The notes under the pieces were generated by a model. It worked only from the letters and a program-made list of their open reading frames with translations. It ran no database searches and was not told the DNA's origin. Position numbers and translations under genes: made by a program. A DNA stretch of 64,000 nucleotides from Cornus controversa. Lineage: Eukaryota; Streptophyta; Magnoliopsida; Cornales; Cornaceae. The stretch covers positions 54,195,146 through 54,259,145 of the forward strand of contig CM048852.1 of NCBI GenBank assembly GCA_026545225.1. The letters run 5' to 3'. The first letter of the stretch is position 1; every line of letters starts with the position of its first letter. Shown piece after piece: positions 23,052 through 35,479 of the stretch.

Positions 23052-25181
23052 AAATAAAGCATTTAGTCAGGCCAGTTTTTGAATTAAATTCACTAAGCAA
23101 CTGAAGGTCAAGTCAATGCATATATGAATTAGAATAAAAAAAAATAATGACATTTTCTTCCTCACCCTAGGTGATTTGATATACCAGTCCCACCTTTTCT
23201 ACAATTTTTTAACATGATCACTCGTTAAAAAAAAATACTAATAAAATAAAATCAGCCCCAAATAAATGTATTTACAAGAAAAACATTATTTACATATTGT
23301 AAACATATTTTTGTAGATTTTCATAAAAGTAGCAAAATCAGAAAGTTATGTTATGAGTTTCCTAAAGGACATCCAGTCAGCATACCTCTATGTGGCGATG
23401 CCAACTGAGTTGATGTGGGGTTTATTTGTCAGATAACCGACCCCACATCAGACTAGTCACAAGTCTCACCGTAGTTGGTGAGGTTTGTGGTCAGCCTTAT
23501 TTTATATATATATATATAAAACAATGGTGGTCACTTCAGTTAATATCATACCAATGGGCTAAGTTGACCAAAGTTATAAAGATTCACTGTAGTTAAAAAA
23601 GTTGACGTGACTTTCTTATAATTTAAATGTAATCATTCGGATGACTACTATCACACCAGATGACCTAATAAAATTGATCACCGTTAACCTATTGTAGTTT
23701 TTATCAATTGACTAAGTTCACCATAATTATAAAAGGTCATCGGTATAATAATAATAAAAAAAATTAACAAGACCCTTTAACAATTTAAATAGTCATTTGA
23801 ATAAGTCGGTGTAAAATACTAAACAAATTTAAATTGTACATGTTATATACTCATAATAAATATTATAATACGTACAATACTAAACATATATAGGCAAAAT
23901 TGATTGGGTGCATTTAAACGAAAGGAATTATATACGTTATCCATCACAATAGATAACCTAACAAACTTTGATCACCGTTAATCTACCTACCTCATTTCAT
24001 TTATTCCAAGTGCCAGATCTTATCACGGAGCACCCCCAAATCATATCATATATTATATTATTATAAATATGCTTTATTTGCATATATCAATATAACTTAT
24101 ATTGGATGAAAGATTCATATCTTTTGACGCATGGATAGGCTAAGCCTTCTTTTGACATTAATGGGCAAGGATGACGGAGACATCTGTCTACTCTATTGAT
24201 TGTCTAGAAGATGATAGAATTAATTAAAAATAGATGGTCAATTTCAATGAGTGAGAAAATTGACGCTGCAACTATCTATATAAGAGACTACGAGAATCTT
24301 ATGTGAATCATACCATACCATACCAAGATTCAAGGTTTAAAATTAATATTTTCCTACTTGAATGCGTATTAAAAAATAAAAATAAAGCCATTATTCAATC
24401 AATCTTTTAAAAAAACATAAAACAACTGCAATGGATTTATTAATTAATTCATTTTCTTTTCCTTTTCTTGTACTATTTTCTTCCGCCAACCGTTTATATC
24501 ATAGGAATAGCAAACCATTTACGTCATAGGATTTTGAATTTTGGGTACATGTTACTAAATCCTAAGATAAAATTAAAGTATATGTCAAGTTCTAAATTAT
24601 TAAAGTTTCAGATTTCTAACACCGGCACAGAGATACATGATTAAAGATTTAATTTTTTCTACTTTTTTTATTTTATAAAATAAAATTATATCTTTATGTA
24701 ACACAAAATGAATGTTTAATAATCTGATAATGGCATGGACATGGTAAATATACGTCCAGCCAAACATTTCGAATGCAAAATTATAATTTAAGTATATCAC
24801 AATTTATATATATATATAGATATATATATATATATATATCTGTGTGTGTGTCATCCACGCACTTCAACAAGATAGGCACCTTTTCTTATCTCAACTACCA
24901 CAGCGTAAAAAGTCATCCCTGATTTATGACACCGATCTGATAGACTGACCCACTCCTAAGAGTCACATCATGTAATTTTTATTTTTTTAAAACAATATAT
25001 TAGCACTGAAAACAAAACTCCTACATTTTATTTCTTTTATCATTAAAGGAATGAATTGACAAAACACCAATTTTTTTTTCCAGCCCCTGTATCATATTCG
25101 GTTTTCTATTTGTTCTTACGTACAAGGAATTGAAAACTAGACACCGACAGCTCCTTAGGTCACGTATCAAATAGTTATATA
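23052..25181. other. Intergenic, AT-rich
   Basis: No recognisable gene. It has TA and TG microsatellites at about 24807-24852 and scattered short AT runs. I see no element ends that I can pair. Confidence 0.4.
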
Positions 25182-25441
25182 CTCCGTCCATCTCATATTT
25201 TTGAAATGTTTGAGAAATTCAATTTTTTACGGTGAAATTTACTTTTTAATGTGATAATGAATGAATTTATATATTAGTCATTTTTTAAAAGTTAATTATT
25301 ATATGATAGACCCAACTTTTAAGATAGTAGAGTTTGAAAAGGATAATTTAGGAATCATATAATCCATTTTAGGAAATGAACATGTATTTTGGGACATTTT
25401 AAAAAAAAAATTAGTGAACTAAAATTATGGGACGAATTGAG
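25182..25441. mobile_element. Stowaway-like MITE
   Basis: The left end CTCCGTCCATCTCATATTTT, preceded by TA, pairs imperfectly with the right end ATTATGGGACGAATTGAG. CTCCGTCC...-type ends, TA targets and an AT-rich 260-bp body are typical of Stowaway MITEs of the Tc1/mariner superfamily. The termini are diverged, so this is an old copy. Confidence 0.68.
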
Positions 25442-25647
25442 TTTATTTTTTGAAAAATTAATATTAGCACTCAAAAATAAAAAATAAATAATCTACACTG
25501 CAAAAGACTATGATTATATTTACCTGAAATTATACAGTAAGTGGGGGCTCATGTCAACACGTGCATAGCACAACAAAATGAGTCCGGAGTACCGTAACAG
25601 GCATAGTTTATATTTACTCCAAATTCATAAGAAAATTCAACTATAAT

Positions 25648-25854
25648 TAGGGATGATGACCGGACGAGTAAGAGAAAAAAAAAGAGTATTTTTTCACTGA
25701 TCTCATTTAAAAAATTCTTCACATTCCCACTTCATTTAAACAGGATGGGATGAATTTTTTTTATCTTTTATACAAACTTTTTTAAAAATAATTATTTTTG
25801 TAATTATACTCTTTTAATTTTATTTTTATGTGTATAAATATAATTTTGTAGGTG

Positions 25855-25923
<69 letters not shown>

Positions 25924-26075
25924 ATTGGTGGTGCCTATTCGGTCCAAACTCTCGCAACTTTACAAGTGTTTTTTTCTCTTATAACCTTCCAAAACTATTC
26001 ATCATCTTTCATAACTAATTTAGACGAGTGGGGTGGGCCGGGCTGTCCCCGGAAGCGGTGAAATTGTCACCCCTA
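25648..26075. mobile_element. Non-autonomous hAT element, diverged
   Basis: Starts TAGGGATGATGACCGG and ends GTGAAATTGTCACCCCTA. Flanks ACTATAAT (25640-25647) and ACTATAAC (26076-26083) give an 8-bp target duplication with one mismatch. The core contains a (TA)n run at about 25857-25920. Confidence 0.78.
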
Positions 26076-26274
26076 ACTATAACACATAAGAAGAAAGAAG
26101 TACTGATTCATTCAGTCGAACTCACTTTCTTGTTTCCAACACTGCAACACATGCATATACAAGATACCCAAACACCAAGCAAAGATGAAATTAGCCAAAG
26201 TCCAATTTATTTAAAGATAAAAGCTCTGATACAAGGTTCATACCCCTCATAAGATAGAACACAAGACAACACTG

Positions 26275-26312
<38 letters not shown>

Positions 26313-26369
26313 GATGATAGAGGGGATTTCTCTGGTTTGTAGAGCTAGGCTGGTTGATTGGGATGTCTC

Positions 26370-26552
26370 TCATTTGCAAGTGCAAGGGTTGCAGGTGCAG
26401 TTGGGTCCACACTTGCAGGTGCAGCCTCCATCCTCAGCTTCTACACCCATCTCAGATCCCTCAAAGTGCCTGCATATATGAATTTAACATATATGTCAAA
26501 TTAATTTAACCTCTATATTATATATGTGATGACAAAATAATAATCATCATAG

Positions 26553-26596
<44 letters not shown>

Positions 26597-27347
26597 CGCC
26601 TTCTGGGGTGCAACGCCAAGAACAAGGGTCTCAGAGGTGGTTGTCTTCTCAGAGAGGACCATATCTGGGTACATCTTGCATCTATCATGGTTTTCCAAAG
26701 CATTGAATTTGTGAACATTTATTTCAAAAAAAGATAGAGAAAAATATATTTTAAAAATTTAGAGATAAATTCTAGAAAACAAACAAACAAACAAACAAAA
26801 ATATAGAATCTCAAGGCTCAACGGATGATTAAACATGAACATGCAAAGCACCCATCCTAACCTAACATCAAAAAAACCTTTCTTTTTTCTTTAAAAGATA
26901 AGGATCTTAGTATCTGAAAAGATGTAAAAGAACTCAGATCAGATCATAGAAAAAGCTAGTTAAATTGAAATATATATTAGAAATGCTTCTCATTCAAATA
27001 AAATATGATATACGGAAACTTGAAAAAGAAAAAAATGAACTGGTCCCATGTACATACAAGAAGAATTAATTTGCTATTTCAACTTAAACTAAAGAAGAGA
27101 GAGAGCCAGAGCCATATATATACTTATATATACATATCATATATAACTATAATTAAACAGATATATGGAAGCTAGCTTAGATACAAAATTTCAGATCTGC
27201 TAGAAAATGTTTGTATGCATGCCAACTAAAGTTTTCCAGGGAAACAAACAAAGATCAAAAATGCATGCTACTAAAACTTTACCCTCCACAGCCATTGCCG
27301 CACTTGCAGCCAGAGCCGCAGCCACAGTTTCCTCCACAGCAAGACAT
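26370..27347 (-). CDS. MT2: Type 2 metallothionein, three exons
   Basis: Plant MT2 proteins bind Cu, Zn and Cd through cysteine thiolates in the cytosol and help in metal homeostasis and radical scavenging. Exons on the minus strand: 27283-27347, 26598-26681, 26370-26469; all junctions are GT-AG and in phase, giving 82 residues. The N-terminal domain starts [20 protein letters not shown] and continues GGCKMYPD, giving the CC, CXC and CXXC pattern of MT2. The cysteine-free spacer follows ([18 protein letters not shown]). The C-terminal domain ends [17 protein letters not shown]. Order and length match the family (about 77-82 aa). The spacer has H where many MT2s have Y in QKAYFEG. Confidence 0.97.
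26558..26592. repeat. GA microsatellite inside MT2 intron 2
   Basis: On the coding strand this is a (CT)n run of about 35 bp that begins directly after the 5' splice site GTATGT of the 128-bp second intron. Confidence 0.93.
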
Positions 27348-27462
27348 TTTCTAGTGAGAGAAAGTAGTTGAAATGAAGCTAGATAGTGAGTATATGTTAG
27401 ATATTGATTATCGATGAACACTTGAATTCAGGATGAGAATTTAGGCTTGACCCGTGACCCCA

Positions 27463-27512
27463 TTTATAATGCAGTTGGGGAGATAAAGTGATTGTTATCT
27501 ACCGTCCACGTG
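27463..27512 (-). promoter_or_regulatory. MT2 core promoter: TATA box and ABRE/G-box
   Basis: On the coding strand TATAAA lies at 27463-27468, 116 bp before the MT2 start codon. A palindromic CACGTG lies at 27507-27512, about 40 bp further upstream, in the context CCACGTGTC, which contains the ABRE core ACGTGTC. A second CACGT core lies near 27545. Such sites bind bZIP and bHLH factors; stress or ABA response is inferred only. Confidence 0.65.
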
Positions 27513-27634
27513 TCACATAATTCGTTCCCACACGACCTTTCTTCCACGTAACTGTTGTTTTTTTATGGCCTTCCAATCAGTCTTGTAGTCTCCTTACAAG
27601 AGAGAGAGAGACCAATATGTACCACTAGTGTACG

Positions 27635-28129
27635 CAGGGCGCACAAAGAACCAGTGCAATCGGGACAGGAAGAAATCGCACTTAAATCAAACTTTTACCG
27701 TCTATTATGATTTTAGTTTCGATTTTAAATTTTAAAAATTGTAATATATAAATAAATAATAATAATTTTTAAGTTATAGTATTTTATATAAATATATAAT
27801 ATATAAATAAATACTAATATCTTCTAAATTCTAGTGTTCTATTTATATATAAAGTATAAAATATATAATATATAGATAAATACATTTAACTTTTAAATTC
27901 TAATGTTCTATATATTTATATAATATAAGATATATAAATAAATACTAATATCTTATAATTTATTGTTATTACTAGGGGTGCACAAATATGAGTGTGTATC
28001 TTGTCAATGTTTTAAAAGGAAAAAAAAAAGTTTACAAAGAACAGTTGAGAAACCGAAATCTAATCGAAGTGAAGTCAACTATTCCGATTTTACCAAGAAT
28101 CGTAAGAAACTGTACCTTGTGCACCCCTA
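27635..28129. mobile_element. Non-autonomous hAT element, GGGGTGCAC family, copy 1
   Basis: The right end GTGCACCCCTA is intact; the left end CAGGGCGCACAAAGAACC is diverged. Flanks AGTGTACG (27627-27634) and AGTGTATG (28130-28137) form an 8-bp duplication with one mismatch. It is clearly related to the copy at 32155-32750: both have an AT-rich core of repeated ATATAAATAAATACTAATA blocks and both contain an internal TAGGGGTGCAC near the right third. Confidence 0.85.
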
Positions 28130-28137
28130 AGTGTATG

Positions 28138-29159
28138 TCATACACATTGTCCAGAAGCTTATTGTTTGATGGCCTGAAAAATTAAAATTTATGTTAAATT
28201 ACTATACATTAATCTTTTTTATGTTGATGTGCAAAAATTACACTGTATGTTCTGTCCAACGATTTCAACATTAATAGACCTTGTATTTTATAATTTAATT
28301 TTGTTAATATAATTAAACGAGGTTTATATAATTTTTGAATCAATTACTATTCGATTCAGTAAAGGCTACAAAATCATGAATCAATATACAATTTACACTT
28401 ATTAAGTAAATTAAACGAGTCCTAATAACTCTCTGTCCGGCAGGTACATGACTTGCTGTAAATCGTTTATTATGATTTTTTATTTTCAAAATTAAATTTT
28501 TTCCTTATCAATCATTCTCAAGTTCGAGTTTGAGATAAAATTTAAAATTGACTCAACAACATTAAAACATGAATTGAACTCGAACACTGGACAAATTTCA
28601 GTTTGACTCGAGTCACTTGTAGGCCTAAGTGTAACCTTAGATTCAACCCGTTGGGATCATTATCATACCATCCAATGCGGTGATATTTTTAGGTCAATTG
28701 TTGAAGATTAGCTGACCGTTCATCGAGGAAGAGACACTAAGGGGCCAATGGTGGGTCTGCATAATAATTCTACTCCAACTCCAACTTGGGCTAGTATCTA
28801 ACATGTCACAAAAGTCAAAAGTAACGGTCGAAATACCAAATTTAAAATCAACAATTTGCTTTACATTTACCAAATTAAAATACAATTCAAATGAAATATC
28901 AAAAGATTTTATTCTAATGTGAACAGTCTATTAATTTAAAATGATAAAATGTTCGTAGTTGTTTATATAGTCTGATTTTATAATTATTTATTAATCTCGT
29001 TGTATTTTGTGTGCCTTTCATCCCTAATATTTTAATTTTACCGTTAAATGAAGTATATCTCAGTGCTACACCAGCCTAAAGAAAGCATGTAGATTGCTTC
29101 TTGTGTTATTGATTTCGATTTTTAGACTTATTATTTTAGCGAAGGTCATAACTCATAAT

Positions 29160-29198
<39 letters not shown>

Positions 29199-29770
29199 CC
29201 ACTGGACTATAGGCCACTGTATATCACAGGCACTATGACTGGTTCAAACATTTGAGCAATTAAAAGATTACATTTTAGGAAAGAGGAAGGTCCACAATCA
29301 ATCTTCTCTATAATTTATTTCAAAGAAAAGCACACTTTAACATTGAAGAGAACATTTATTAAAGGATGGACCTAATCAATGTTCTCTATAATTTATATAT
29401 ATATATTATATAATATGCAAGCACTGAACTACCTATAAAGGATGGTTCTCATCTTCTCTGGCATTTCTTATTTCATAGCATTCTCAATCGCTCAACATGC
29501 AAGACATTCTCTCTCTACCGTCACATGGTCTGTTCATTGGTGGGCTCCCACAATTTTTTTGCTTTTGGAGTTTGTGATATGACCCATCAAACAAAGACTA
29601 AACAGTGAAAAGTGTCTAGTTTCATCATGATTGATTGTTTGGTGGGCCCTAAATGAATTTCTTCCGTTTGTTGTGGATGTAGAATACCTTTTGATGTAGA
29701 TTAAAAATCACTTTCTATCTCTCTCTTTGGGCCTCTCTTTTGTTCATCATCGCTAGATGGTGTCAGTGCG
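28138..29770. other. Intergenic downstream of a hAT copy
   Basis: AT-rich, no gene recognised. A (TA)n microsatellite lies at about 29163-29195. A GGATGG...TTCTCT motif is repeated loosely between 29280 and 29460. Confidence 0.4.
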
Positions 29771-29779
29771 TCACATGCA

Positions 29780-30700
29780 ATTTAACCATTATAGTAGTAC
29801 CATCATATGGTACTATGGACTTTAACTTCAACCATGTTTCATTGTACTACAATTGCAAAATTTGTACTACATATTTCTTTCAAAATAAAAGAAAAATAAT
29901 GAAAATAAATCTCACTTTTTATATTATTTTACATTTCATTACCTGACATATTAGGTGCCTCCAATCACATTTTAAATATAAATATTTGATTCATATACAC
30001 ATGTGAACATTAATATTAATAATAATAATAATAGAGATGTTTAGTAATGATGTATAATCCTCTTTCTTCTTTGAAGTGTAGTGGGTTAGAATATGTTTCT
30101 TATACAAGATTCAATTCCATTCAATTGCATGGGTGTTTTCGAATTGGAATTGATTTTTTTTTTTTAATTTCATCAATTTCAAAATTTTAATTCGATGCAA
30201 CCGAAAGCAATTGAATTTTGTGTAAGAAACATATTTTAACCCCACTACAGTTAGATAATTCAAAGAAGAAAGGGGGTTATACATTTGACCTTCTATCATT
30301 ACAAAACATCTCTATTATTAATGTTCACATAGGTATGTGGATCAAATATTTATATTTAAAATGTGATTGGAGTCACTTAATCTGTCATGTAATGAAATGA
30401 GCAATCACATTCTATAAAATAATATTAAAAGTCAGATTTATTTTCATTATTTTCCTTTTCTTTTGGAAGAAATATGTAGTACAAATGTTACAATTGTACT
30501 ACTATGAAACATGGTTGAAGCTTACAAGTTAATAGTACTATAAAGCATTTGGACTAGTCTAATTAATTTTTTGTGACTGAAGTGTGACATTAGTATAATG
30601 TCAGCGACATTATGCTGATGTTACACATCACTCACAAAATTCAGTCAGACTTGTCTTACTTTCGGTCACCAAATCATTATTTATATGATGGTACTACTAT
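29780..30700. repeat. Large inverted repeat with about 350-bp arms
   Basis: The left arm, about 29780-30125, is the reverse complement of about 30195-30545 with roughly 85% match by eye. For example CCAATCACATTTTAAATATA at about 29959 pairs with TATATTTAAAATGTGATTGG at 30349, and AGTAGTACCATCATATGG at 29791 pairs with CCATATGATGGTACTACT-like sequence near 30685. The right arm is interrupted at about 30545-30685 by a block with its own small hairpin. Origin unknown; possibly an inverted duplication of a MITE. Confidence 0.78.
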
Positions 30701-31255
30701 ATATATCTTGCATATTTTAAACTGCAATTTTTTTTCTAATTTTAATTCTAAAACTTTAATTTAATGCAACCGAACATAGCTTATATTTTTTAGTTTTCTT
30801 CAGGGACTTCAATTTTTCATTTCAATGTTCATAATTGCAATGATGAATTCTTGTGTGCCGCCCATGTCAATATGTATTTTGATGGCTTTAGTAATAATTT
30901 TCAATTGACACATGAAATTAACAAATAGAATAATGCATAAACACATTTCTAACATGTTAACAACATATAGTTTTCAACTTTAGGAGTTTATTTCTTTTTA
31001 ATTAAAAAATAAAAAATAGTTTTTCAATAAAATTCCTAATCACACTCAACATTATTGAGGTCACAATTGAAAATGACCTTTCTTTAAAGTGTTGGGACGG
31101 AACAGTATGTTTCTGCAGAAAGTGTCTGAACCATCACAGAACCACCTATACTGTATATCCATGTCCTCTGTAAAAGATAAAAAGATAAGGGTATCAAAGC
31201 AACTTCAGATGGAAGTAATTATACAGGAGTTCAAAATTTTGTGGACACATATGTC

Positions 31256-31328
<73 letters not shown>

Positions 31329-31850
31329 TGTGAAAGTTGGGAAGATGGATGCTCTGCAACTATGTTTGCAGGAAGAAACACTTTTGAATAGTTCCATAAT
31401 TCCATAACTCAAATCTGTCCTTTTTTTTTATAATTATTATTCAATGTTATTAATTGTGGAAGACAAAGGGGAGGTCACAACTCACAATTCATTGCAACAG
31501 TGTAACATGTGCAGGAAAAATCAGCTTCTAATGTTTGTTAACAATAATTAAATTAAGTCCCGTTGTAGTTGATTAACAAATATATAGGAAACGTCAATTT
31601 CTTTCTCTAAATTTTTTCAAATTGAAAAGAAATTAACATGTTAATGTTATATATAATGCCACTTTTAAAATGATTTACTGTGCGCTATGTGCTTTTATTT
31701 CTTAGTTTTTAGGAACAAGAAAGGCAATGTTATTTTTTCAATTGATGAATCATTAGAAGTTATAATGGCGAGGCTGTAGAAGTTATAATGAGGAGGCTGA
31801 CATTTCGGTTGGATCATGCCCTAAAAAGAACAAAAAAGGGTAAAAATATA
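30420..31850. repeat. Segmental duplication A, copy 1
   Basis: Most of this stretch recurs at 38190-39450. Shared blocks include TGTGTGCCGCCCATGTCAAT (30852 and 38559) and a GA/TA microsatellite in the same position (about 31268-31326 and 38936-38980). Copy 2 lacks several short blocks. No gene is visible in either copy. Confidence 0.85.
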
Positions 31851-32154
31851 ATGATATACTCCTGAAGTTTGACTTAATTACACGTGATAACGATATTTGA
31901 TGTTTATTACACCGTGTTTTTTAATATTTTAATACATTTAAATATAAAAATCTTTTAATGTGAAAAATCTATCTTACTCACCACATATATATATATCTAT
32001 ATATATTAATTGTGGAGTATTTTATACATATGTGAAGGCCAATTTTGTTAATGTTTTAATAATATATTTGTCATTTCATCGAAGGAAAGACAATTAAGTC
32101 ATTTTTTGAAATTTCATTACCAAATGGGAGGTTGTTGATCTGAACGCCTGTAGA

Positions 32155-32750
32155 TAGGGGTGCACAAAGATCCGGTAGAACCGGAACTGTAAGTAATCGT
32201 ACCTGAATCGAATCGAACCATTCACTACGGTTTCAGTTCCAGTTTCAAATTTTAAAAACCGTTCATAAGTCAAGGAACCGAAACTGTTAGAAAAAAAATA
32301 TAATGTATAATATATAAATGAATAATAATAGCTTCTAAGTTCTAGAGTTCTATATAAATATATAATATATGAAGTATAATATATAAATAAATACTAATAC
32401 CTTCTAAATTCTAGTGTTCTTTTCATAAATAAAGTATGAAATATATAATATATAAATAAATACATTTAACTTCTAAGTTCTAATGTTCTATATAGCTATA
32501 TAATATAAGATATAAGATATATAAATAAATATAATAGTTTTTAATCTATTGTTATAACTAGGGGTGCATAAGTTTGAGTGTGTATCTTGCCAATATTTAA
32601 AAAAAAAGATTGACAAAGAACTGTTGAGGAATCAAAACCGAACCGAACTCACTGGTTCCGGTTTTGGTTCCAAAATTAAGGAACCGTTGGGAACAATTCC
32701 GTTTCCAGTTTCACTAAGAACCGTAAGGAACCGTACCATATGCACCCCTA
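32155..32750. mobile_element. Non-autonomous hAT element, GGGGTGCAC family, copy 2
   Basis: Ends are TAGGGGTGCACAAAG and TATGCACCCCTA, with a perfect 8-bp target duplication CCTGTAGA at 32147-32154 and 32751-32758. CCGGTT/AACCGG-type repeats lie near both ends and the core is AT-rich. An internal TAGGGGTGCATAAG near 32560 looks like a second, buried left end. Confidence 0.94.
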
Positions 32751-32758
32751 CCTGTAGA

Positions 32759-33225
32759 TGCTGAAAATCGCTCAAAATAAAAGCAATTAATAAGCAAATA
32801 ACACTCAAAAATATTGTGTGATCCGAAAAATTCAAGCCCCTTATTGGTGCCTTTGTCATTTATTTTATACTGAGTTTTTGAATACATTCAGCCTATAATT
32901 CCTCCTTGATTGGTGAGAAACATGATTTTCTCCTCATTTAGAGTGATTTCCATTCCATAAGTGAAGCTATTCCTATTTCAGGATTTTGGTTGCTCATTTT
33001 GTGCTTTGATGGACACCACATGGACTTGCTGTGATGAGGTGGCTGTCAAGTCACCGCCTCATTGGAAGTTACACGAGTTATCTTTCTGTTGGTGGGGTGT
33101 TTTTTCCCTCCACAACCCCTAACCTCAATGGAATATAGTGTAATAAATAAATATCAAACATCACTGTTAGTGTAATTAGGCCAAACCTCATGGAAGGTCA
33201 GTGTATTTTACTATAAGAAATATAG

Positions 33226-33274
<49 letters not shown>

Positions 33275-33527
33275 CATAGCAAACAAGAAAAAAAATGTTA
33301 ATGAAAATAGTATACAAATATTGTTAAATTGTTGACATGATACTCTCGCATATGTAAAACGATTTATTAGAAAACAAAGACAAATACAAGTCCAATCGAG
33401 AAGGAAAGAACTAGTCCTCAGAAACAAAAAATAATTTGAAAGGGATGCCCTTCAATAATAATATGAAAAAAAAATCAAATTACAGTAATAAATAAAATTA
33501 AAACTTTAAATTTAATTTATTTTTTTA
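32759..33527. other. Intergenic
   Basis: No gene. A (TA)n microsatellite lies at 33228-33271. A short patch near 33150-33215 (GGTCAGTGTATTTTAC) resembles the ends of the long-TIR family seen at 36.4 and 46.3 kb. Confidence 0.4.
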
Positions 33528-35395
33528 TTGAAAATTGTTCATTTAGATTATTTTTTCAATAAATACTCCAATTATTATCAAGCTAACATATTAAAAGAAA
33601 TCCAAATTGAAGGAATCATGACAAAGTTGTTTAACAATATCCTAGAGCAAGGTATGATACCAAATGAATGGAGAGAAAGTAAAATAGTATCACTTTACAA
33701 GAATAAAGGAGATATAGAAACTTGTGGCAAGTATAGAATACAATAAAAGTATGAGAAAGGGTAATAAATAAAGATTAAGGAAGAAGTCTATGGTATTAGA
33801 TAACCAACTTAGATTCGTACCGAGGAGACCAACAATGCAAGTTGTATATTTACTTGGACAATTAATGGAAACATGTAGGAGCAACCAATAAAATTTACAT
33901 ATGGTTTTTATAAACTTGGAAAAAAGATATAATGTGGTGGGTCTTGTAAAGAAAACGAGTTTCCTTACAAATTATACAAAATATTTAAGACATGTATATG
34001 AATACAAAAAATAAAGTTCGTAACATGTGTGGTGATATTAGTGAATTCTCCATAAACGTAGGATTACATCAACGATTGGTGCTAAGCATATATCTTTTGC
34101 AATATTCTTAGATAAAATAACAAAAAATTCCAAAACGAGATTCCATGGAGCATGATATTTATATATGATATCGTGGGCTTGGATACCTTTAAAGAGAACT
34201 TAATAATAAAACTAGAGATGTGGAGAAATATTTTAGAATCGAAAAGATTGAGAATTAGTTGAACTGAAATCAAGTATATGGAGTGTAAATTTAACAAAGA
34301 CTCAGACATTAATATTATAGTGATAGCACTTCAAAACCAAAAGGTTATTCAAAACAACCAATTTCAGTAGGTAGGATCCATGCAAAGCATATATCTTTGC
34401 AATAATCTTAGATAAAATAACAAAAAATTATAATACGAGATTCCATGTTACATAATATTTGTATATGATATCGTGCGCTTGGATACTTAATAATAAAACT
34501 AGAGATGTGGAAAAATGCTTTAGAATCGAAAAGATTGAGAATTAGTTGAACTGAAATCCATAATATGGAGTATAAATTTAACAAAGATTCAGACATTGAT
34601 ATTATAATGATAGCATTTCAAAACCAAAAGGTTATTCAAAACAACCAATTTCGATCCGTGCTGGACAAAATGGAGGCAAGCTAGTGAGATATTGTGTGAT
34701 AAAAGAATAACTCGTTATTGGACTGTTATTTGACCAACTATGTGTTACGAAAATTAAAAGAAAAGAAGATCAAACTCCCAAGCAAAAACACAGATTTACA
34801 AGGTTCACCCAAAATCTAGGATTACGTCCTTGGTGTTGCAGAATTTCACTATGATGAGAAAAATTACATACAATTACAGATAATTCCGATTGTACATATA
34901 GGCACCTCTTAGGGCTACATAACAAGTGTGAAAATATCAAAATATCTCTATTTCGCAAAGTTGAGTCAAGGTATAGACTCCACACTTTCTATCATTATGT
35001 TGTATGAACGAAATGTTAGGCCCTCAAAAGAGGGACAAGAACAACGACTTCATGTAGCAGAAATGAGAATGTTAAAATGGATGAGTGAAGTGAATAGAAG
35101 AGATAAGATTCTTAAAGAAAATGTAAGAGAAAAACTAGGTATACCACCATTTGTGAGAAAATTAGAGAGAGTAGACTAAGATAGTTTGAACACATATATC
35201 AGAGACCTAGAGACGCAGTAGTGAAGTGAGAAAAACTAGGTGTAATAGAAGGTAAGAGACGAAGAAGGTGACCAAAAATAACATGGAATGAGTTTATTAA
35301 AATGACTTAAAAAGTTAAACATGGTAAGATAAATGACATGTGATATAAAAGCTTAGAGGGTGAGAATTGATGTGGTCGACCCCATTCATATGAGA
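33528..35395 (+). mobile_element. RTE-type LINE remains, rearranged
   Basis: The frame at 33528-33744 contains TKLFNNILEQGMIPNEWRES and then KIVSLYKNKGD, matching the start of the reverse transcriptase of plant RTE LINEs. Downstream pieces match later parts of the protein: LEMWRNILESKRLRISRTE (about 34215) and AEMRMLKWMSEVNRRDKI (about 35060), followed by remains of the RTE C-terminus to about 35395. There are many stops and frame changes. About 280 bp are duplicated (34085-34360 and 34388-34650), and an unrelated insertion of roughly 230 bp lies at about 34740-34975. It is an inactive fossil. Confidence 0.82.
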
Positions 35396-35479
35396 TTAAT
35401 GCTCCGTTTGGTGGGAAAGAAAAAATTGGATGGAAGAGAGATAAGGAGAGAAGAATGATAAAAAATTGGATGGAAGAAA

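Noticed and set aside
31089-31412. Frames around 31.1-31.4 kb and the copies at 38.77-39.16 kb
   Set aside because: The apparent conservation comes from segmental duplication A; the sequence runs through TA/GA repeats and shows no coding signature.
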